Below, piece after piece: positions 25,859-35,343 of a DNA stretch of 42,191 nt. Position numbers and translations under genes: made by a program. Location of the stretch: the NCBI GenBank assembly GCA_020630435.1, contig JAHDBJ010000042.1, forward strand, positions 1 to 42,191, given 5' to 3'. This DNA is from Saprospiraceae bacterium. Lineage in GTDB: Bacteria > Bacteroidota > Bacteroidia > Chitinophagales > Saprospiraceae. The first letter of the stretch is position 1. Each line of letters opens with the position of its first letter. The notes below the pieces were generated by a model. It was not told where the DNA came from. It did no database searches and saw only the letters and a list, made by a program, of their open reading frames with translations.

Positions 25859-28800
25859 ATGAAAAAATATACATTATTAATTATAATGTCCATATTGTCT
25901 ATCGGACTGGTATATGGACAGGGAACACCTTGTGCGGCTGTTGATATTACGAATACCTCTCCTCTTAACCCAGCAGGCTCACCCCCTAGTGGCGGTTCGG
26001 TTACAGATGGAGGTACAGCTTTAACAAATGCCGATCATTGTGCTGAAAATAATACAACAGATTGTGCTTATTACTATTATCAAATTACCGTTCCTTATGG
26101 AATGCAAGTTGATTTTACACTAGCGCACTCATTAGGATTAGATAGAGATATTGAAGGCTCTATATATGAATCAACAGATGAAACTTGCAACAACCTTGAT
26201 TTTGCAAATCCTTTAGATTGTGAATTTGAAGGAGATGATGGAGATGGTCAAGTAAACCTCTCTGTTACAAACTTAGATTTATGCTCTAAAACCTACTGGA
26301 TAAGAGTATCAGATTTTAGGTGTAATGCGAATAATTCTTGGACATTTAGTTACACAGTTACAGCTGCTGACCCAATAGATGATCCAGGAACAAGCACAAG
26401 CATGATGACACCTACATCAGGTGCTCCTGCTTCTTTAGGAGGCTTGGCAATCACTAACGGTTCACAAACAAACTCTTCTTTAAATCCTTGTTATACGATT
26501 CCAGAACCTACAGGGTGTTCTGCTCCCGCAAGTGGTGACTGGGTAGGAGGTCCGAATGCAGAAGATATTTGGGTAGCCGTAACTGTACCTGCATCAGGAG
26601 GTCTAGTAATTGAACAAAATAGTACAGGGGCTACGGCTATTGCTGCATATGAAACAACCTCAGGTACAGGTGCTGGTACACAAGGACCATTTGATACAAC
26701 AACAACATTTGAACAACTCGGTTGCGACTCAGATGGAAATCCTAATGCTTCTTTCGCTGATGGGAAATTGGTTTTAAGTTGTCTAACACCTGGCGATGTT
26801 ATCTATCTTAGAATTTGGGACGATAATTCGGATGGTAGTCCTACTGCTAGCCTAACGGTTACGGATATTACAGATGCTGGAATCGTAGCAACAGGGGATG
26901 AACCTACAGATGCTATTCCTTTAGTTATAGGAGCACCAGCTACAGGAGTAGTTTTAAATTCTACTTTATCAGAATCGCATAATTTTCCCGATCCGTCTTG
27001 CGGAGAATTTAATTCTGGGAATCTTTGTGAAGATATTTGGTATGAAATTACAGCACCTGCTTCGCCCGTTGAGCTTTGTGTTACAGGATCAACAGCTCAT
27101 GTAGGTATGGCAATTTATACGAGCCCAGATGATGATCCATGTAATCCAGGATTCTCGGAATTAACCTGCCCTAATGATGATGTAAGTAATCCTACGATCT
27201 ATCTGTCAACGGGTTTAGGATATACTGCTGGAGATAAACTATATGTTCGAGTTTGGGATGAAACTTGTGATCAAGATAGGAGCTTTAGCCTTCAAGCAAA
27301 AGTCGCTCCTGTGTTATTAAATAGTGCAAATGACGGTGAGACGTTTAGCTTAGATTGTGGTGTTGCACTACCATTTTATGATTCAGGAGGACCTGGAGAT
27401 GTAGATGGGACAACAGACTATGGGCATAACGAAGACAATACTGTTACATTCTGTGCCGATGCAGGACAAGTGGTTCGTATTTCTTTTTTAAATAAATTTA
27501 ATAGTACGGTTTCTTCGGGAACATTCTATAGACCTGCTTGTGACGGTACACACGCCTTTGATGTAGATGCAGGAGGAAATAGTTCTGGATTGGATGGCGA
27601 TTTAGCAGACTATATGACCCTATATGATGGTGCCACAACGGGTGCAAGTATCATTGCAGTTTATACTGGAGAAACATTAAGTTATCCTTCACCTGGAACG
27701 GTTGTTTCTAGTGGTACTTGTTTGACTGTTAATTTTAAAACGAGTGATATTATAAAAGAAGAAGGTTGGGAAGCAGTTGTAGAATGTATAGATGATGTGA
27801 CGCCTATTTCTGCATCTATAAATTGTGCGGCATTCCCTAGTGGTTCTAGTTTTAGTGATGATAATTATAATTCAGGTGTAGGGAATACAGATATTCAAGC
27901 AGATGATCAATACATTGTAACCTACTGTCCTTCTGATCCACAATACTGTGCTTTTGTAGGAAATATATTTGGTGGTTTTGCAACTTTAAACCTAAATCAA
28001 AATGTCGATTATCTATATGTTTATAATGGCATAGATGATACGAGTTCTCCAATTGCAATCTTTACGGGTACTGGTGATAATAATCTTACGGGAACAGAAA
28101 ACATTACAAATATAACAGGGGTTACTGCTTTTGAAGATTATACACCAGCTAACACAGGAGGGTGTCTAACATTCAAATTAGTTTCCAATAACTCTACAAA
28201 TTATCCAGATTGGACGACTGTTACAGGATTTGATTTACCAATCGAGTGTGTTACTTGTGATTTAGGAGATGGTGGTGGTACAGACTGCGCTACGGCAACT
28301 CCGATTACAGAAGATGGCTATTGGGCAGGAACTTCTGTTGATGATTATGGAGATGGTCACGATCCAATTTATAACCCAACGGGTGGAGATTTGGATGAGG
28401 ATAATGGTGATTATACAAATGGTTGTGTAGCAGTAGATACAGATGCTGGTGGAAATCCTATTCTTGTCGATTCGGAGATTACACGTCTAGAAAATACGAT
28501 TTGGTATCGCTTGACGACTCCAGATATTTGTGAGGAGGCTGATCTTACCTTTACAATGGAATTTATTTCTTGTCAAAATGAGAGAGATGATGATAATGGC
28601 GTGCAATTTACAATATGGGAAGGTCCTATTGGTTCACCGAATACAGCTTGTCCTACAACAGGGGACACTTGGGATGATACAGCAGACTATGGTACAAATA
28701 ACGGTACTAGTGGCTTTAATATGTTTGGCTGCTTTGATAAATTGACAGCAGGTTATACAATAAGTGTTTCTGGAATAGTGTCAAATACGGATTATATGAT

Positions 28801-30085
28801 TATGATTGATGGATTTACAGGACAACATTGTTTTATGGACTTCTATGTCGATATCTATCCTACAACTATTACGAATATGCAAATTGACGATGCAGGTGAT
28901 CCTGCTGAATTCTGTTCACTTTCTACCGAAACGGCTGAATTATCTGCTACAGCAAGTAATTCTGACATAGAATTTGTGTATGATCCTGTAGCTTATACAA
29001 CGCTAGTAGCGGCACAAGCTGCTGTAGATGGCGCTAGAGGATACGATGATTTAGCAAACGACGCTCTAGGAACATCTCTAGAGGTTGTTACTCCCGTTGC
29101 TACGGCTGCCCCTGGTGTTAATGAGGTGACAACAACGATTGCAGGAACAGACTTTCCTGCAAATACAACGTGTGATATTCAAGTTTATAATATTTATGCA
29201 ATATCTCAAGAAGTACCAGTTGATGGTCTTGGCGATCCCCTACCGTATAGTGGTGGCGCAGATGCTTCTCCTACAGATTGTTTCCCATTTGTAGTGGCTC
29301 AGGTTGTTATTTACCCAATTCCTGAAGTTACAACATCGGGCGTTTGTAATGAATTTACCTTTTCTTCAACGTGTGGCTTTGACGACCTGACGTTGACGGT
29401 TGGAGGGACAGCTATTGCAAATGGTGCGGAAGGTGATCCAATGGACTTAACTGCTTTTGGTGGAGAAGGAACAGAAGTGAGTTATACTATTGAAAATACA
29501 GCATTCCCTTCTTGTGCTTCAACTGGAACAATTATATTAGGAACGGATTGTATTGTTCCTGTAGAATTGGTCGGATTAGAAGGCTATGAAAGAAATGGGA
29601 AAGTGCTATTAGAATGGGAAACCGTTTCCGAAACAAATAACAGCCACTTTGTAGTGGAGCGTTCTTATGAAGGCAGAGACTATGAGAAAATTGGTAGTGT
29701 TAAAGGTGCGGGGACTACATCTGTTCCTCAATTTTATGATTTTGTGGACGAACGCCCACAAACTGGTAAAAACTATTATCGTTTGAAACAAGTAGATTTT
29801 GATGGTAATTTTGAATATTCGAATGTTGTAACCATAGATATGAGAAATGGGAAGTTAATTACTAAAGTATTTCCATCTCCTACTAGAGATATTTTAAATA
29901 TCGAATCGAGTAAAGAAATTATTCATATTAGCATTATTGATATAGCAGGGAGAATTGTTATGGATAGAGAGATGACAGGGGCTACAAATACACAATTAGA
30001 TGTTTCAGCTTTACAAAAAGGGATTTATTATATCGAAATGAAATCAGAGCAAGAAGTTAGCTCTACCCGATTTGTGAAAGAATAA
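25859..30085 (+). CDS. Large T9SS-exported multidomain surface protein with CUB-like domains
   Basis: 1408 residues: signal peptide (MKKYTLLIIMSILSIGLVYGQ), then three successive beta-sandwich segments of the PPC/jelly-roll kind (about 25-170, 190-335, 345-480), each ending in a YWIRV, YLRIW or YVRVW strand. Two CUB-like domains follow (about 490-645 and 650-800), with TLYDGATTGASIIAVYTG and YVYNGIDDTSSPIAIFTG. A further beta domain comes next (about 810-1010). Residues 1235-1325 are the VELVGLEGYERNGKVLLEW module that often precedes T9SS signals, and the last 70 residues are a type A sorting domain (FPSPTRD...GRIVMD...LQKGIYYIEM). Many paired cysteines. Likely an adhesin or matrix protein, exported by T9SS and matured by PorU/PorV. 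No catalytic motif seen. Confidence 0.85.
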   Translation: MKKYTLLIIMSILSIGLVYGQGTPCAAVDITNTSPLNPAGSPPSGGSVTDGGTALTNADHCAENNTTDCAYYYYQITVPYGMQVDFTLAHSLGLDRDIEGSIYESTDETCNNLDFANPLDCEFEGDDGDGQVNLSVTNLDLCSKTYWIRVSDFRCNANNSWTFSYTVTAADPIDDPGTSTSMMTPTSGAPASLGGLAITNGSQTNSSLNPCYTIPEPTGCSAPASGDWVGGPNAEDIWVAVTVPASGGLVIEQNSTGATAIAAYETTSGTGAGTQGPFDTTTTFEQLGCDSDGNPNASFADGKLVLSCLTPGDVIYLRIWDDNSDGSPTASLTVTDITDAGIVATGDEPTDAIPLVIGAPATGVVLNSTLSESHNFPDPSCGEFNSGNLCEDIWYEITAPASPVELCVTGSTAHVGMAIYTSPDDDPCNPGFSELTCPNDDVSNPTIYLSTGLGYTAGDKLYVRVWDETCDQDRSFSLQAKVAPVLLNSANDGETFSLDCGVALPFYDSGGPGDVDGTTDYGHNEDNTVTFCADAGQVVRISFLNKFNSTVSSGTFYRPACDGTHAFDVDAGGNSSGLDGDLADYMTLYDGATTGASIIAVYTGETLSYPSPGTVVSSGTCLTVNFKTSDIIKEEGWEAVVECIDDVTPISASINCAAFPSGSSFSDDNYNSGVGNTDIQADDQYIVTYCPSDPQYCAFVGNIFGGFATLNLNQNVDYLYVYNGIDDTSSPIAIFTGTGDNNLTGTENITNITGVTAFEDYTPANTGGCLTFKLVSNNSTNYPDWTTVTGFDLPIECVTCDLGDGGGTDCATATPITEDGYWAGTSVDDYGDGHDPIYNPTGGDLDEDNGDYTNGCVAVDTDAGGNPILVDSEITRLENTIWYRLTTPDICEEADLTFTMEFISCQNERDDDNGVQFTIWEGPIGSPNTACPTTGDTWDDTADYGTNNGTSGFNMFGCFDKLTAGYTISVSGIVSNTDYMIMIDGFTGQHCFMDFYVDIYPTTITNMQIDDAGDPAEFCSLSTETAELSATASNSDIEFVYDPVAYTTLVAAQAAVDGARGYDDLANDALGTSLEVVTPVATAAPGVNEVTTTIAGTDFPANTTCDIQVYNIYAISQEVPVDGLGDPLPYSGGADASPTDCFPFVVAQVVIYPIPEVTTSGVCNEFTFSSTCGFDDLTLTVGGTAIANGAEGDPMDLTAFGGEGTEVSYTIENTAFPSCASTGTIILGTDCIVPVELVGLEGYERNGKVLLEWETVSETNNSHFVVERSYEGRDYEKIGSVKGAGTTSVPQFYDFVDERPQTGKNYYRLKQVDFDGNFEYSNVVTIDMRNGKLITKVFPSPTRDILNIESSKEIIHISIIDIAGRIVMDREMTGATNTQLDVSALQKGIYYIEMKSEQEVSSTRFVKE

Positions 30086-30114
30086 ATACCTTGTTTGTAT
30101 ACCAATTGTAATAA

Positions 30115-30149
30115 ATGAGCCATATCAATTTAAAACTGATATGGCTCAT
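30115..30149. terminator. Terminator between the adhesin and the TonB receptor
   Basis: A 13-bp perfect stem, ATGAGCCATATCA (30115-30127) with TGATATGGCTCAT (30137-30149), lies between convergent genes. It has only short T-runs on either side, so it may work for both but not strongly. Confidence 0.6.
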
Positions 30150-30172
30150 ATCTTTAATAGAAAATAAAAAAA

Positions 30173-33067
30173 TTATAAATTAAACTGTAATCTTCCAAAT
30201 AGATACCTTCCTTGAAATCCAAATTGTTGTGAACGACGAGAAAATAAGAACCGTCCGCTACTTTGATTAGATGGAATATTTTCGTCAGGATATACATCAA
30301 ATAGATTATTAGCACCAAGAGATAGTTTTAGATTACCTGTTAATTTATACCCTAGACTAAGATCAGTAATGATTTTTGCTCCGAATTCTTGCTGATTGTC
30401 TACATTATTGGTAGCTTCGGTTACTTCTCCAAAGTAAACATTTCTAAGGAATGCACTTAATCTATTATGATTGAATAAGAAAGTAAGATTGACCTTTGAT
30501 CTTGGCACAGCTTGTTCTAAATATATTTTGCTAGTTTGATCAAAATAAACATCTTCTAAGCCTTCTAATTGATCAGATGTTTTTACATCTCCAACTTGTT
30601 CTGTTCTTGAAAAAGTACCTGATAAGCTTGATTTAAGAGAACCTTCTCCAAACCTATAAGTATGCGTTAAAACCACATCAATCCCTTGTGAACGAGTGTC
30701 GATTGAATTTACAAAAAAGGTTGCCCGCTCTGCATTAGCTTGGGCAAAAAGAGCTGCTAACTCGGCTTTTTGAGCATCCGTTTGACCATCACTAGGATCA
30801 AAAGTACCCGTCAAGATTACACGGTCATCAATATCAACTTGGTAAGCATCAATGGTTAGGGTTAGATTAGCTGCTGGAATTCTACCGGTCAGTCCCAAAG
30901 AAAGGTTTTGAGAAGTTTCATCTTTTAATTGAGGAATGCCTAAGATTTTTGCAATTCTTGAATTATTAGAAAATGTACCAACTTCATTAGGGATGCCGTC
31001 TACAAAAAGGGTAGAGGTAGAATTGAAATAAATTTGATGCAAAGAAGGTGCTCTAAAACCAGTACTGAAAGCACCTCTTAAAGACCAATTATCGGTTAAT
31101 TTATATCTTGCAGAAGCCTTGAAATTTGTCGTAGAACCAAAGTCGCTATAATTTTCAAATCTGACAGCACCTCCTAGTAAAAAAGCTTCAGAAATATCGG
31201 CCTCAACATCTGCATATAAACCAATACTATTTCGGACTTTATCGAGTTCATTATCAGGTCGGAAACCTGGAAAAACCTGAGCACCGCCAGGTCTGCCTCT
31301 ACCAAAAAAATCGCTGACTAAGGAACTACTAGGTGTTGTAGAATTGACAACCTGACCATTAATATCATAGGATGCCCAAGAATCTTCTGCTCCTGCTGAA
31401 ATTACATAATTCTCTAAACGATGTTCTGCTCCGAAACCTACATTTAAGCCTGCTAAGACCTCTTCAAATCTTCTAAATAAATCAAAATTGGTTGTATTTT
31501 GGGTGAAAGAAAATCCCCCTGCTTCAAATTCAAAAGGTGTAGAATTTAGGAGGGACGCATTTGCCGAATTGTCGACCGTATATTTAAAACTATTTCTACC
31601 AAAAGTATGACTAAAATCGGCATCCCACTCTTTGAGTTTCCCTCGAATACCTGCTGCTAGAGATTGGTCATTAATATCGGTATTGATTTGTGGGAGAAAC
31701 CCATTCGGATAAGCAGGCGTAAATGTTCTATTTTGATTCGGTAAGCGATAGAAGCCAGTTGCTAATCCATCTCTCGCTCCCAAGCCACCAAAAGAATAAA
31801 TTTCAGCACCATCCCCGATGGGCAAACTTAGGTTCATAAAGAATTTTCCGCCTCTTAATTGGGATTGCCCAACCCGCATATTGAAATCAGAACGGGATAA
31901 GCCTCTAGCCATAAGTTCGGAATCTGTCACATCTTTGAATAATGGATTTACAGAAGCATCAGCAGTATGTAAAGTAGTAGCATCTGCATTCATAATACTA
32001 GTTTTTTCTTCTGCTGATAAATAAGAAAGTTCTTGCGCTAAAGATTGAACTTGAGTATCAGTCAAAGTACTAATATCAAGTCCTTGAGCCATAGCAAGTC
32101 TTTCGACGCCATTATAAGCATTAAAAATAGAGCCTTGAAATTCTTTCATTCTGCTTGTCCAGCCCCTCGATTCAAAGTTTCCTGTGAAATTGATGCTTCC
32201 TCCTTTATCGCCTAGAGGGAGTCCATAATTAAGCGAAACATCATAACTTTCCCCATCCGATCCTCCTGTGAAAAAGTTTGAACCTTCTGAAAAAAAGGCT
32301 CCAGTAGTAACTCCTGCATTAAAGGTATTGGTATCTTCTTTTAGAATAACGTTAATGACTCCAGCAATAGCATCAGAACCATATTGTGCAGCAGCACCAT
32401 CTCTTAAGACCTCGATTCTACTGATAGCAGAAGAGGGAATAGCATTCATATCTGTACCAACATTACCCCTTCCAAATGTTCCATTTACATTCACAAGGGC
32501 GCTAGTATGTCGACGTTTTCCATTGATTAAAACTAAAACTTGGTCAGGACCTAAACCTCTTAATGAAGCAGGGTCAATGTGATCTGTACCATCCGAGATA
32601 GTTTGAGTATTGGATGTAAAAGAAGGAGCCACATAATTTAGCATTTGGTTTACATTGGTTTGGGGAGCACTTGCGGTTAATTGGCGGACATCTAGTACAT
32701 CGACAGGTACACTACTCTCGAGTTTTGTACGCCCTGCACTTCTACTACCAACTACTACAATCTCATCTAAATCTGTGCCTTCAACAAGTTTTATATCGAT
32801 CGTATTTCTATCTCCTACAGTTTCTTCCACATTTGAATATCCGATATAGCTATAAATTAAGACAGTGTTATTGTCTTCAACTTCTAGAGAATATTTGCCA
32901 TCAAAATCGGTTGTTGTTCCAATGTAAGTGCCTTTTATTTGAATGCTAGCTCCTATAAGGGGACCTTCGGTGTCAGATGTTACAGTTCCTGTAATAGTTT
33001 TTTGTGTAAAAACAATAGTAACAGAGATAAACATTGTTAAAATAGTAGATAAGATTTGTTTCTTCAT
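30173..33067 (-). CDS. TonB-dependent receptor with carboxypeptidase-regulatory-like N-terminus
   Basis: 964-residue outer-membrane active transporter driven by TonB/ExbBD. From the chosen ATG there is a signal peptide (MKKQILSTILTMFISVTIVF), a CarboxypepD-regulatory-like domain (ITGTVTSD...IGASIQIKGTYIGTTTDFDGKY), a TonB box-like DEIVVVGSR, a plug (SLRGLGPDQVLVLINGKRRH, EVLRDGAAAQYGSDAIAGVINVI) and a beta barrel ending in aromatic strands (GRYLFGRLQFNL). The frame is open to 33142 but that stretch lacks family features. No SusD-like partner is adjacent, so the substrate cannot be guessed from context; it could be iron chelate, vitamin or peptide. The 33068-33483 gap upstream has a TATATTTG -7 box at 33416-33423. 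Confidence 0.92.
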   Translation of the reverse strand: MKKQILSTILTMFISVTIVFTQKTITGTVTSDTEGPLIGASIQIKGTYIGTTTDFDGKYSLEVEDNNTVLIYSYIGYSNVEETVGDRNTIDIKLVEGTDLDEIVVVGSRSAGRTKLESSVPVDVLDVRQLTASAPQTNVNQMLNYVAPSFTSNTQTISDGTDHIDPASLRGLGPDQVLVLINGKRRHTSALVNVNGTFGRGNVGTDMNAIPSSAISRIEVLRDGAAAQYGSDAIAGVINVILKEDTNTFNAGVTTGAFFSEGSNFFTGGSDGESYDVSLNYGLPLGDKGGSINFTGNFESRGWTSRMKEFQGSIFNAYNGVERLAMAQGLDISTLTDTQVQSLAQELSYLSAEEKTSIMNADATTLHTADASVNPLFKDVTDSELMARGLSRSDFNMRVGQSQLRGGKFFMNLSLPIGDGAEIYSFGGLGARDGLATGFYRLPNQNRTFTPAYPNGFLPQINTDINDQSLAAGIRGKLKEWDADFSHTFGRNSFKYTVDNSANASLLNSTPFEFEAGGFSFTQNTTNFDLFRRFEEVLAGLNVGFGAEHRLENYVISAGAEDSWASYDINGQVVNSTTPSSSLVSDFFGRGRPGGAQVFPGFRPDNELDKVRNSIGLYADVEADISEAFLLGGAVRFENYSDFGSTTNFKASARYKLTDNWSLRGAFSTGFRAPSLHQIYFNSTSTLFVDGIPNEVGTFSNNSRIAKILGIPQLKDETSQNLSLGLTGRIPAANLTLTIDAYQVDIDDRVILTGTFDPSDGQTDAQKAELAALFAQANAERATFFVNSIDTRSQGIDVVLTHTYRFGEGSLKSSLSGTFSRTEQVGDVKTSDQLEGLEDVYFDQTSKIYLEQAVPRSKVNLTFLFNHNRLSAFLRNVYFGEVTEATNNVDNQQEFGAKIITDLSLGYKLTGNLKLSLGANNLFDVYPDENIPSNQSSGRFLFSRRSQQFGFQGRYLFGRLQFNL

Positions 33068-33483
33068 TAGTATAAATTTAGTTAGGGGTTTAGAAATTAG
33101 TAAACTACCCAAAATTGGTGAAGTAATTTTTTTCTTAGTCAAGGTGAAAAACGTAGATGATGGATTGCATCAGTGAGGTTTTTCAAGGAAGGGTAAGGAA
33201 AAAAGAACAAGTTCAATTGTGTAGATTATTATTTGCTAAAACCCTTAGTTGAAAAATCAATGGAAACCTATAAATAGGGTAGAATAATAATTCAAAAGCA
33301 CAAGTAAGCTTATTTTACTTATAGGCATTTTAACCAACTTCTTTTTTAGTTTTTAAAAGGGAAGTATTACTTTAGGATAAGTAAAATGTTTTGACCGATA
33401 GGATTTAATACTATGCAAATATATAAAAAATATATAAAAATGATGATATTTGAAAAATACCTCTTTAATAGAAAATAGTGATA
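33068..33483. other. Divergent intergenic region, TonB receptor / small gene pair
   Basis: 416 bases, AT-rich, no credible reading frame of its own. On the minus strand TATATTTG (33423-33416) matches the -7 consensus but would give a long leader of about 340 nt for the receptor. A small repeat AAGTAA/TTACTT occurs at 33302-33320. No recognised riboswitch. Confidence 0.4.
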
Positions 33484-33906
33484 ATGATAAAGGTGAAAAG
33501 GCGTTATCCTTCAGAAGAAAAAGAGCTTTTTAATTTTTTTATTAAGAAAAAGAATGAAGAATATATCTTTCTTTCAGAACGTTCTTTGTGGATAGAATAC
33601 GAGGGAGAGTTATTAGATTATGTTAATTTTGAGACTATTAATGAATTGGTGGTTCATTATGGAACAACTTCAGTTGACCAAGAGGCAGCGAATCCTTATA
33701 CTGAAATTGCTTTCACACTTGGAAATAAAACGTATCAATATTTTTTTAAGGCATCAGAGTCTATTGTATTAGAAATTTGTGAACTTTTATATGATAATAA
33801 AGTTAAATTCAAAGAATATTCTTTTGATAAAAGAGTTTTTTTAGGAAAAAAACCGAATTATAACGAAATTCAAAAAATTAAACAAAAGTATAATATCGAA
33901 TGGTAG
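33484..33906 (+). CDS. Hypothetical cytoplasmic protein
   Basis: 140 residues from the ATG; a GTG two codons upstream (33478) is the alternative start. It has no signal peptide or membrane segment and mixes beta strands and helices (IFLSERSLWIEYEGELL, EIAFTLGNKTYQYFFK), somewhat like a PH-type fold, but no family is recognised. Its stop overlaps the next start by 7 bases (the ATG at 33900 sits before the TAG at 33904), which indicates translational coupling. Its K/Y-rich composition and AT-rich codons match neighbours, so there is no sign of transfer. Confidence 0.7.
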   Translation: MIKVKRRYPSEEKELFNFFIKKKNEEYIFLSERSLWIEYEGELLDYVNFETINELVVHYGTTSVDQEAANPYTEIAFTLGNKTYQYFFKASESIVLEICELLYDNKVKFKEYSFDKRVFLGKKPNYNEIQKIKQKYNIEW

Positions 33907-34505
33907 GACAGGTTTTTACTTCAAGTATAGGAATATTATTGCCTTTATTTTTTTTTATATTGCCATTGAATCAAGTCTCAGCAGGAGAATACAGCACGGT
34001 GTATGTCGTAAGAGTAGCGGCATTTGAAAAAACATTTGATGCGATAAAATTAACAGAACGTATAGGTGATTTAGGAGTAGTATCTTTTGTTTCAAGTGAT
34101 AAAAACATGAGGGTATATTTAGGTAAATATCTAGGACGAAGAACAGCAGAACGAGTGCTTAGATTAGTGAAGAAAAGAGGTTTTAAAGATGCTTATATTA
34201 TTAGTGATAATTATGCTTTTACCAGTAAGGAAGGTCTTTATACTTCTCATACCTTTCAAATAGGAGCATTTAAGCGACTTGACGCAACTAATCTAAACTT
34301 ATTACATGAACAGACGAAAGAGCACTTATATATCACTTATGAAAATAGGGTGTATAGAATATCGGTAGGACTCTATAATCCATTATTAGTAGAAACTAAA
34401 GCTAAAGCTATGGCTATTGCTGAAACCATAGGACCAATATATAAAAGTGGTTTTGATAAACAAATCAGAAAAGTCACCCTTAATCCTTCAACAATTATAT
34501 ATTAA
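33900..34505 (+). CDS. Exported protein with two SPOR-like segments
   Basis: 201 residues with a signal peptide (hydrophobic [18 protein letters not shown], cleavage after VSA). The mature part has two similar blocks: [10 protein letters not shown]...[32 protein letters not shown] (about 35-100), and [10 protein letters not shown]...[10 protein letters not shown]...[12 protein letters not shown] (about 115-185). This is the beta-alpha-beta pattern of SPOR domains, which bind glycan strands stripped of peptides at division sites. It begins inside the preceding gene (7-bp overlap), and its stop codon overlaps that of pyrH on the opposite strand. A periplasmic, septum- or wall-associated role is inferred. 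The SPOR match is by pattern only. Confidence 0.7.
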   Translation: MVGQVFTSSIGILLPLFFFILPLNQVSAGEYSTVYVVRVAAFEKTFDAIKLTERIGDLGVVSFVSSDKNMRVYLGKYLGRRTAERVLRLVKKRGFKDAYIISDNYAFTSKEGLYTSHTFQIGAFKRLDATNLNLLHEQTKEHLYITYENRVYRISVGLYNPLLVETKAKAMAIAETIGPIYKSGFDKQIRKVTLNPSTIIY

Positions 34506-35215
34506 GCATCTACTAAAGTACCAACTTCTTCTCCTTTTAGAATAGCAGCTAGATTTTCTTTTTTATTGATATCAAAAACGATAATTGGGATATTATTTTC
34601 TTGACATAAGGTAAAAGCGGTCATATCCATTACACTTAGCCCTAGGCTAATCACTTTAGCAAAAGATATTTTATTGAATTTGGTTGCATTAGCGTCTTTT
34701 TCAGGATCGGCAGTATAGATACCATCTACTCTTGTCCCTTTTAGTATAACATTAGCATTGATTTCGCTGGCTCTAAGGGCTGCGGCTGAGTCTGTTGTAA
34801 AATAGGGACTCCCTGTGCCTGCAGAGAAGATAACGACTCTACCTTTTTCTAAATGTCGTACGGCTCTACGACGAATATAAGGTTCTGCGATTTGTTGCAT
34901 CGGGATAGCGGTAATCAGTCGAGTGAAAACGCCTAACTTTTCCAATGCCCCTTGTAATGCCATTCCATTGATAACGGTGGCTAACATTCCCATATAGTCA
35001 CCTTGTACTTTTTCGATACCTGTTTCTTTGGCTTGTAGACCTCGATAGATATTTCCACCGCCAATAACAATGGCAATTTCGACGCCTGTGTCTTTGATAG
35101 ATAGTATTTGTTCAGCGTAATAACGAAGCATATCAGGAGAAATACCAAATTCTTTATCTCCCATTAATGATTCACCACTTAATTTTAGAAGTATTCTTTT
35201 GTATTTTAAAGGCAT
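34502..35215 (-). CDS. pyrH: Uridylate kinase
   Basis: Phosphorylates UMP to UDP in pyrimidine nucleotide synthesis; a cytoplasmic hexamer of the amino-acid-kinase fold. At 237 residues it is the usual length, with [62 protein letters not shown] and a late [13 protein letters not shown]. It follows tsf on the minus strand, a common arrangement, but a strong terminator stands between them, so it probably has its own promoter in the 35216-35300 gap, where I see no exact consensus. Its stop codon overlaps the stop of the SPOR-like gene. Confidence 0.97.
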   Translation of the reverse strand: MPLKYKRILLKLSGESLMGDKEFGISPDMLRYYAEQILSIKDTGVEIAIVIGGGNIYRGLQAKETGIEKVQGDYMGMLATVINGMALQGALEKLGVFTRLITAIPMQQIAEPYIRRRAVRHLEKGRVVIFSAGTGSPYFTTDSAAALRASEINANVILKGTRVDGIYTADPEKDANATKFNKISFAKVISLGLSVMDMTAFTLCQENNIPIIVFDINKKENLAAILKGEEVGTLVDA

Positions 35216-35304
35216 TTTAACGGCTGATTTTTAGTCAATATAAAAGGAAGATTGGAGTAACATTTCAGAACACAAGATATAGGACAATACATTTTTTACA
35301 AAAA

Positions 35305-35334
35305 AAAAGAGCGAATAAATTTATTCGCTCTTTT
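35305..35334 (-). terminator. Terminator of the rplM-rpsI-rpsB-tsf operon
   Basis: A perfect 30-base palindrome with core GAGCGAATAAA/TTTATTCGCTC. On the minus strand it lies 10 bases after the tsf stop and runs into T8. It separates the ribosomal operon from pyrH. Confidence 0.88.
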
Positions 35335-35343
35335 AAATATATT

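Noticed and set aside
25859-30085. Tandem repeats forming a single repeated module in the adhesin
   Set aside because: The beta-sandwich segments share layout and end strands but not enough sequence to be recent duplications.
32268-32582. 104-residue plus-strand open frame
   Set aside because: Antisense to the plug domain of the TonB receptor; no family features.
33416-33423. TATATTTG as the promoter of the TonB receptor
   Set aside because: It matches the -7 consensus, but there is no -33 element and the implied leader of about 340 nt is long; kept only as a note in the intergenic entry.
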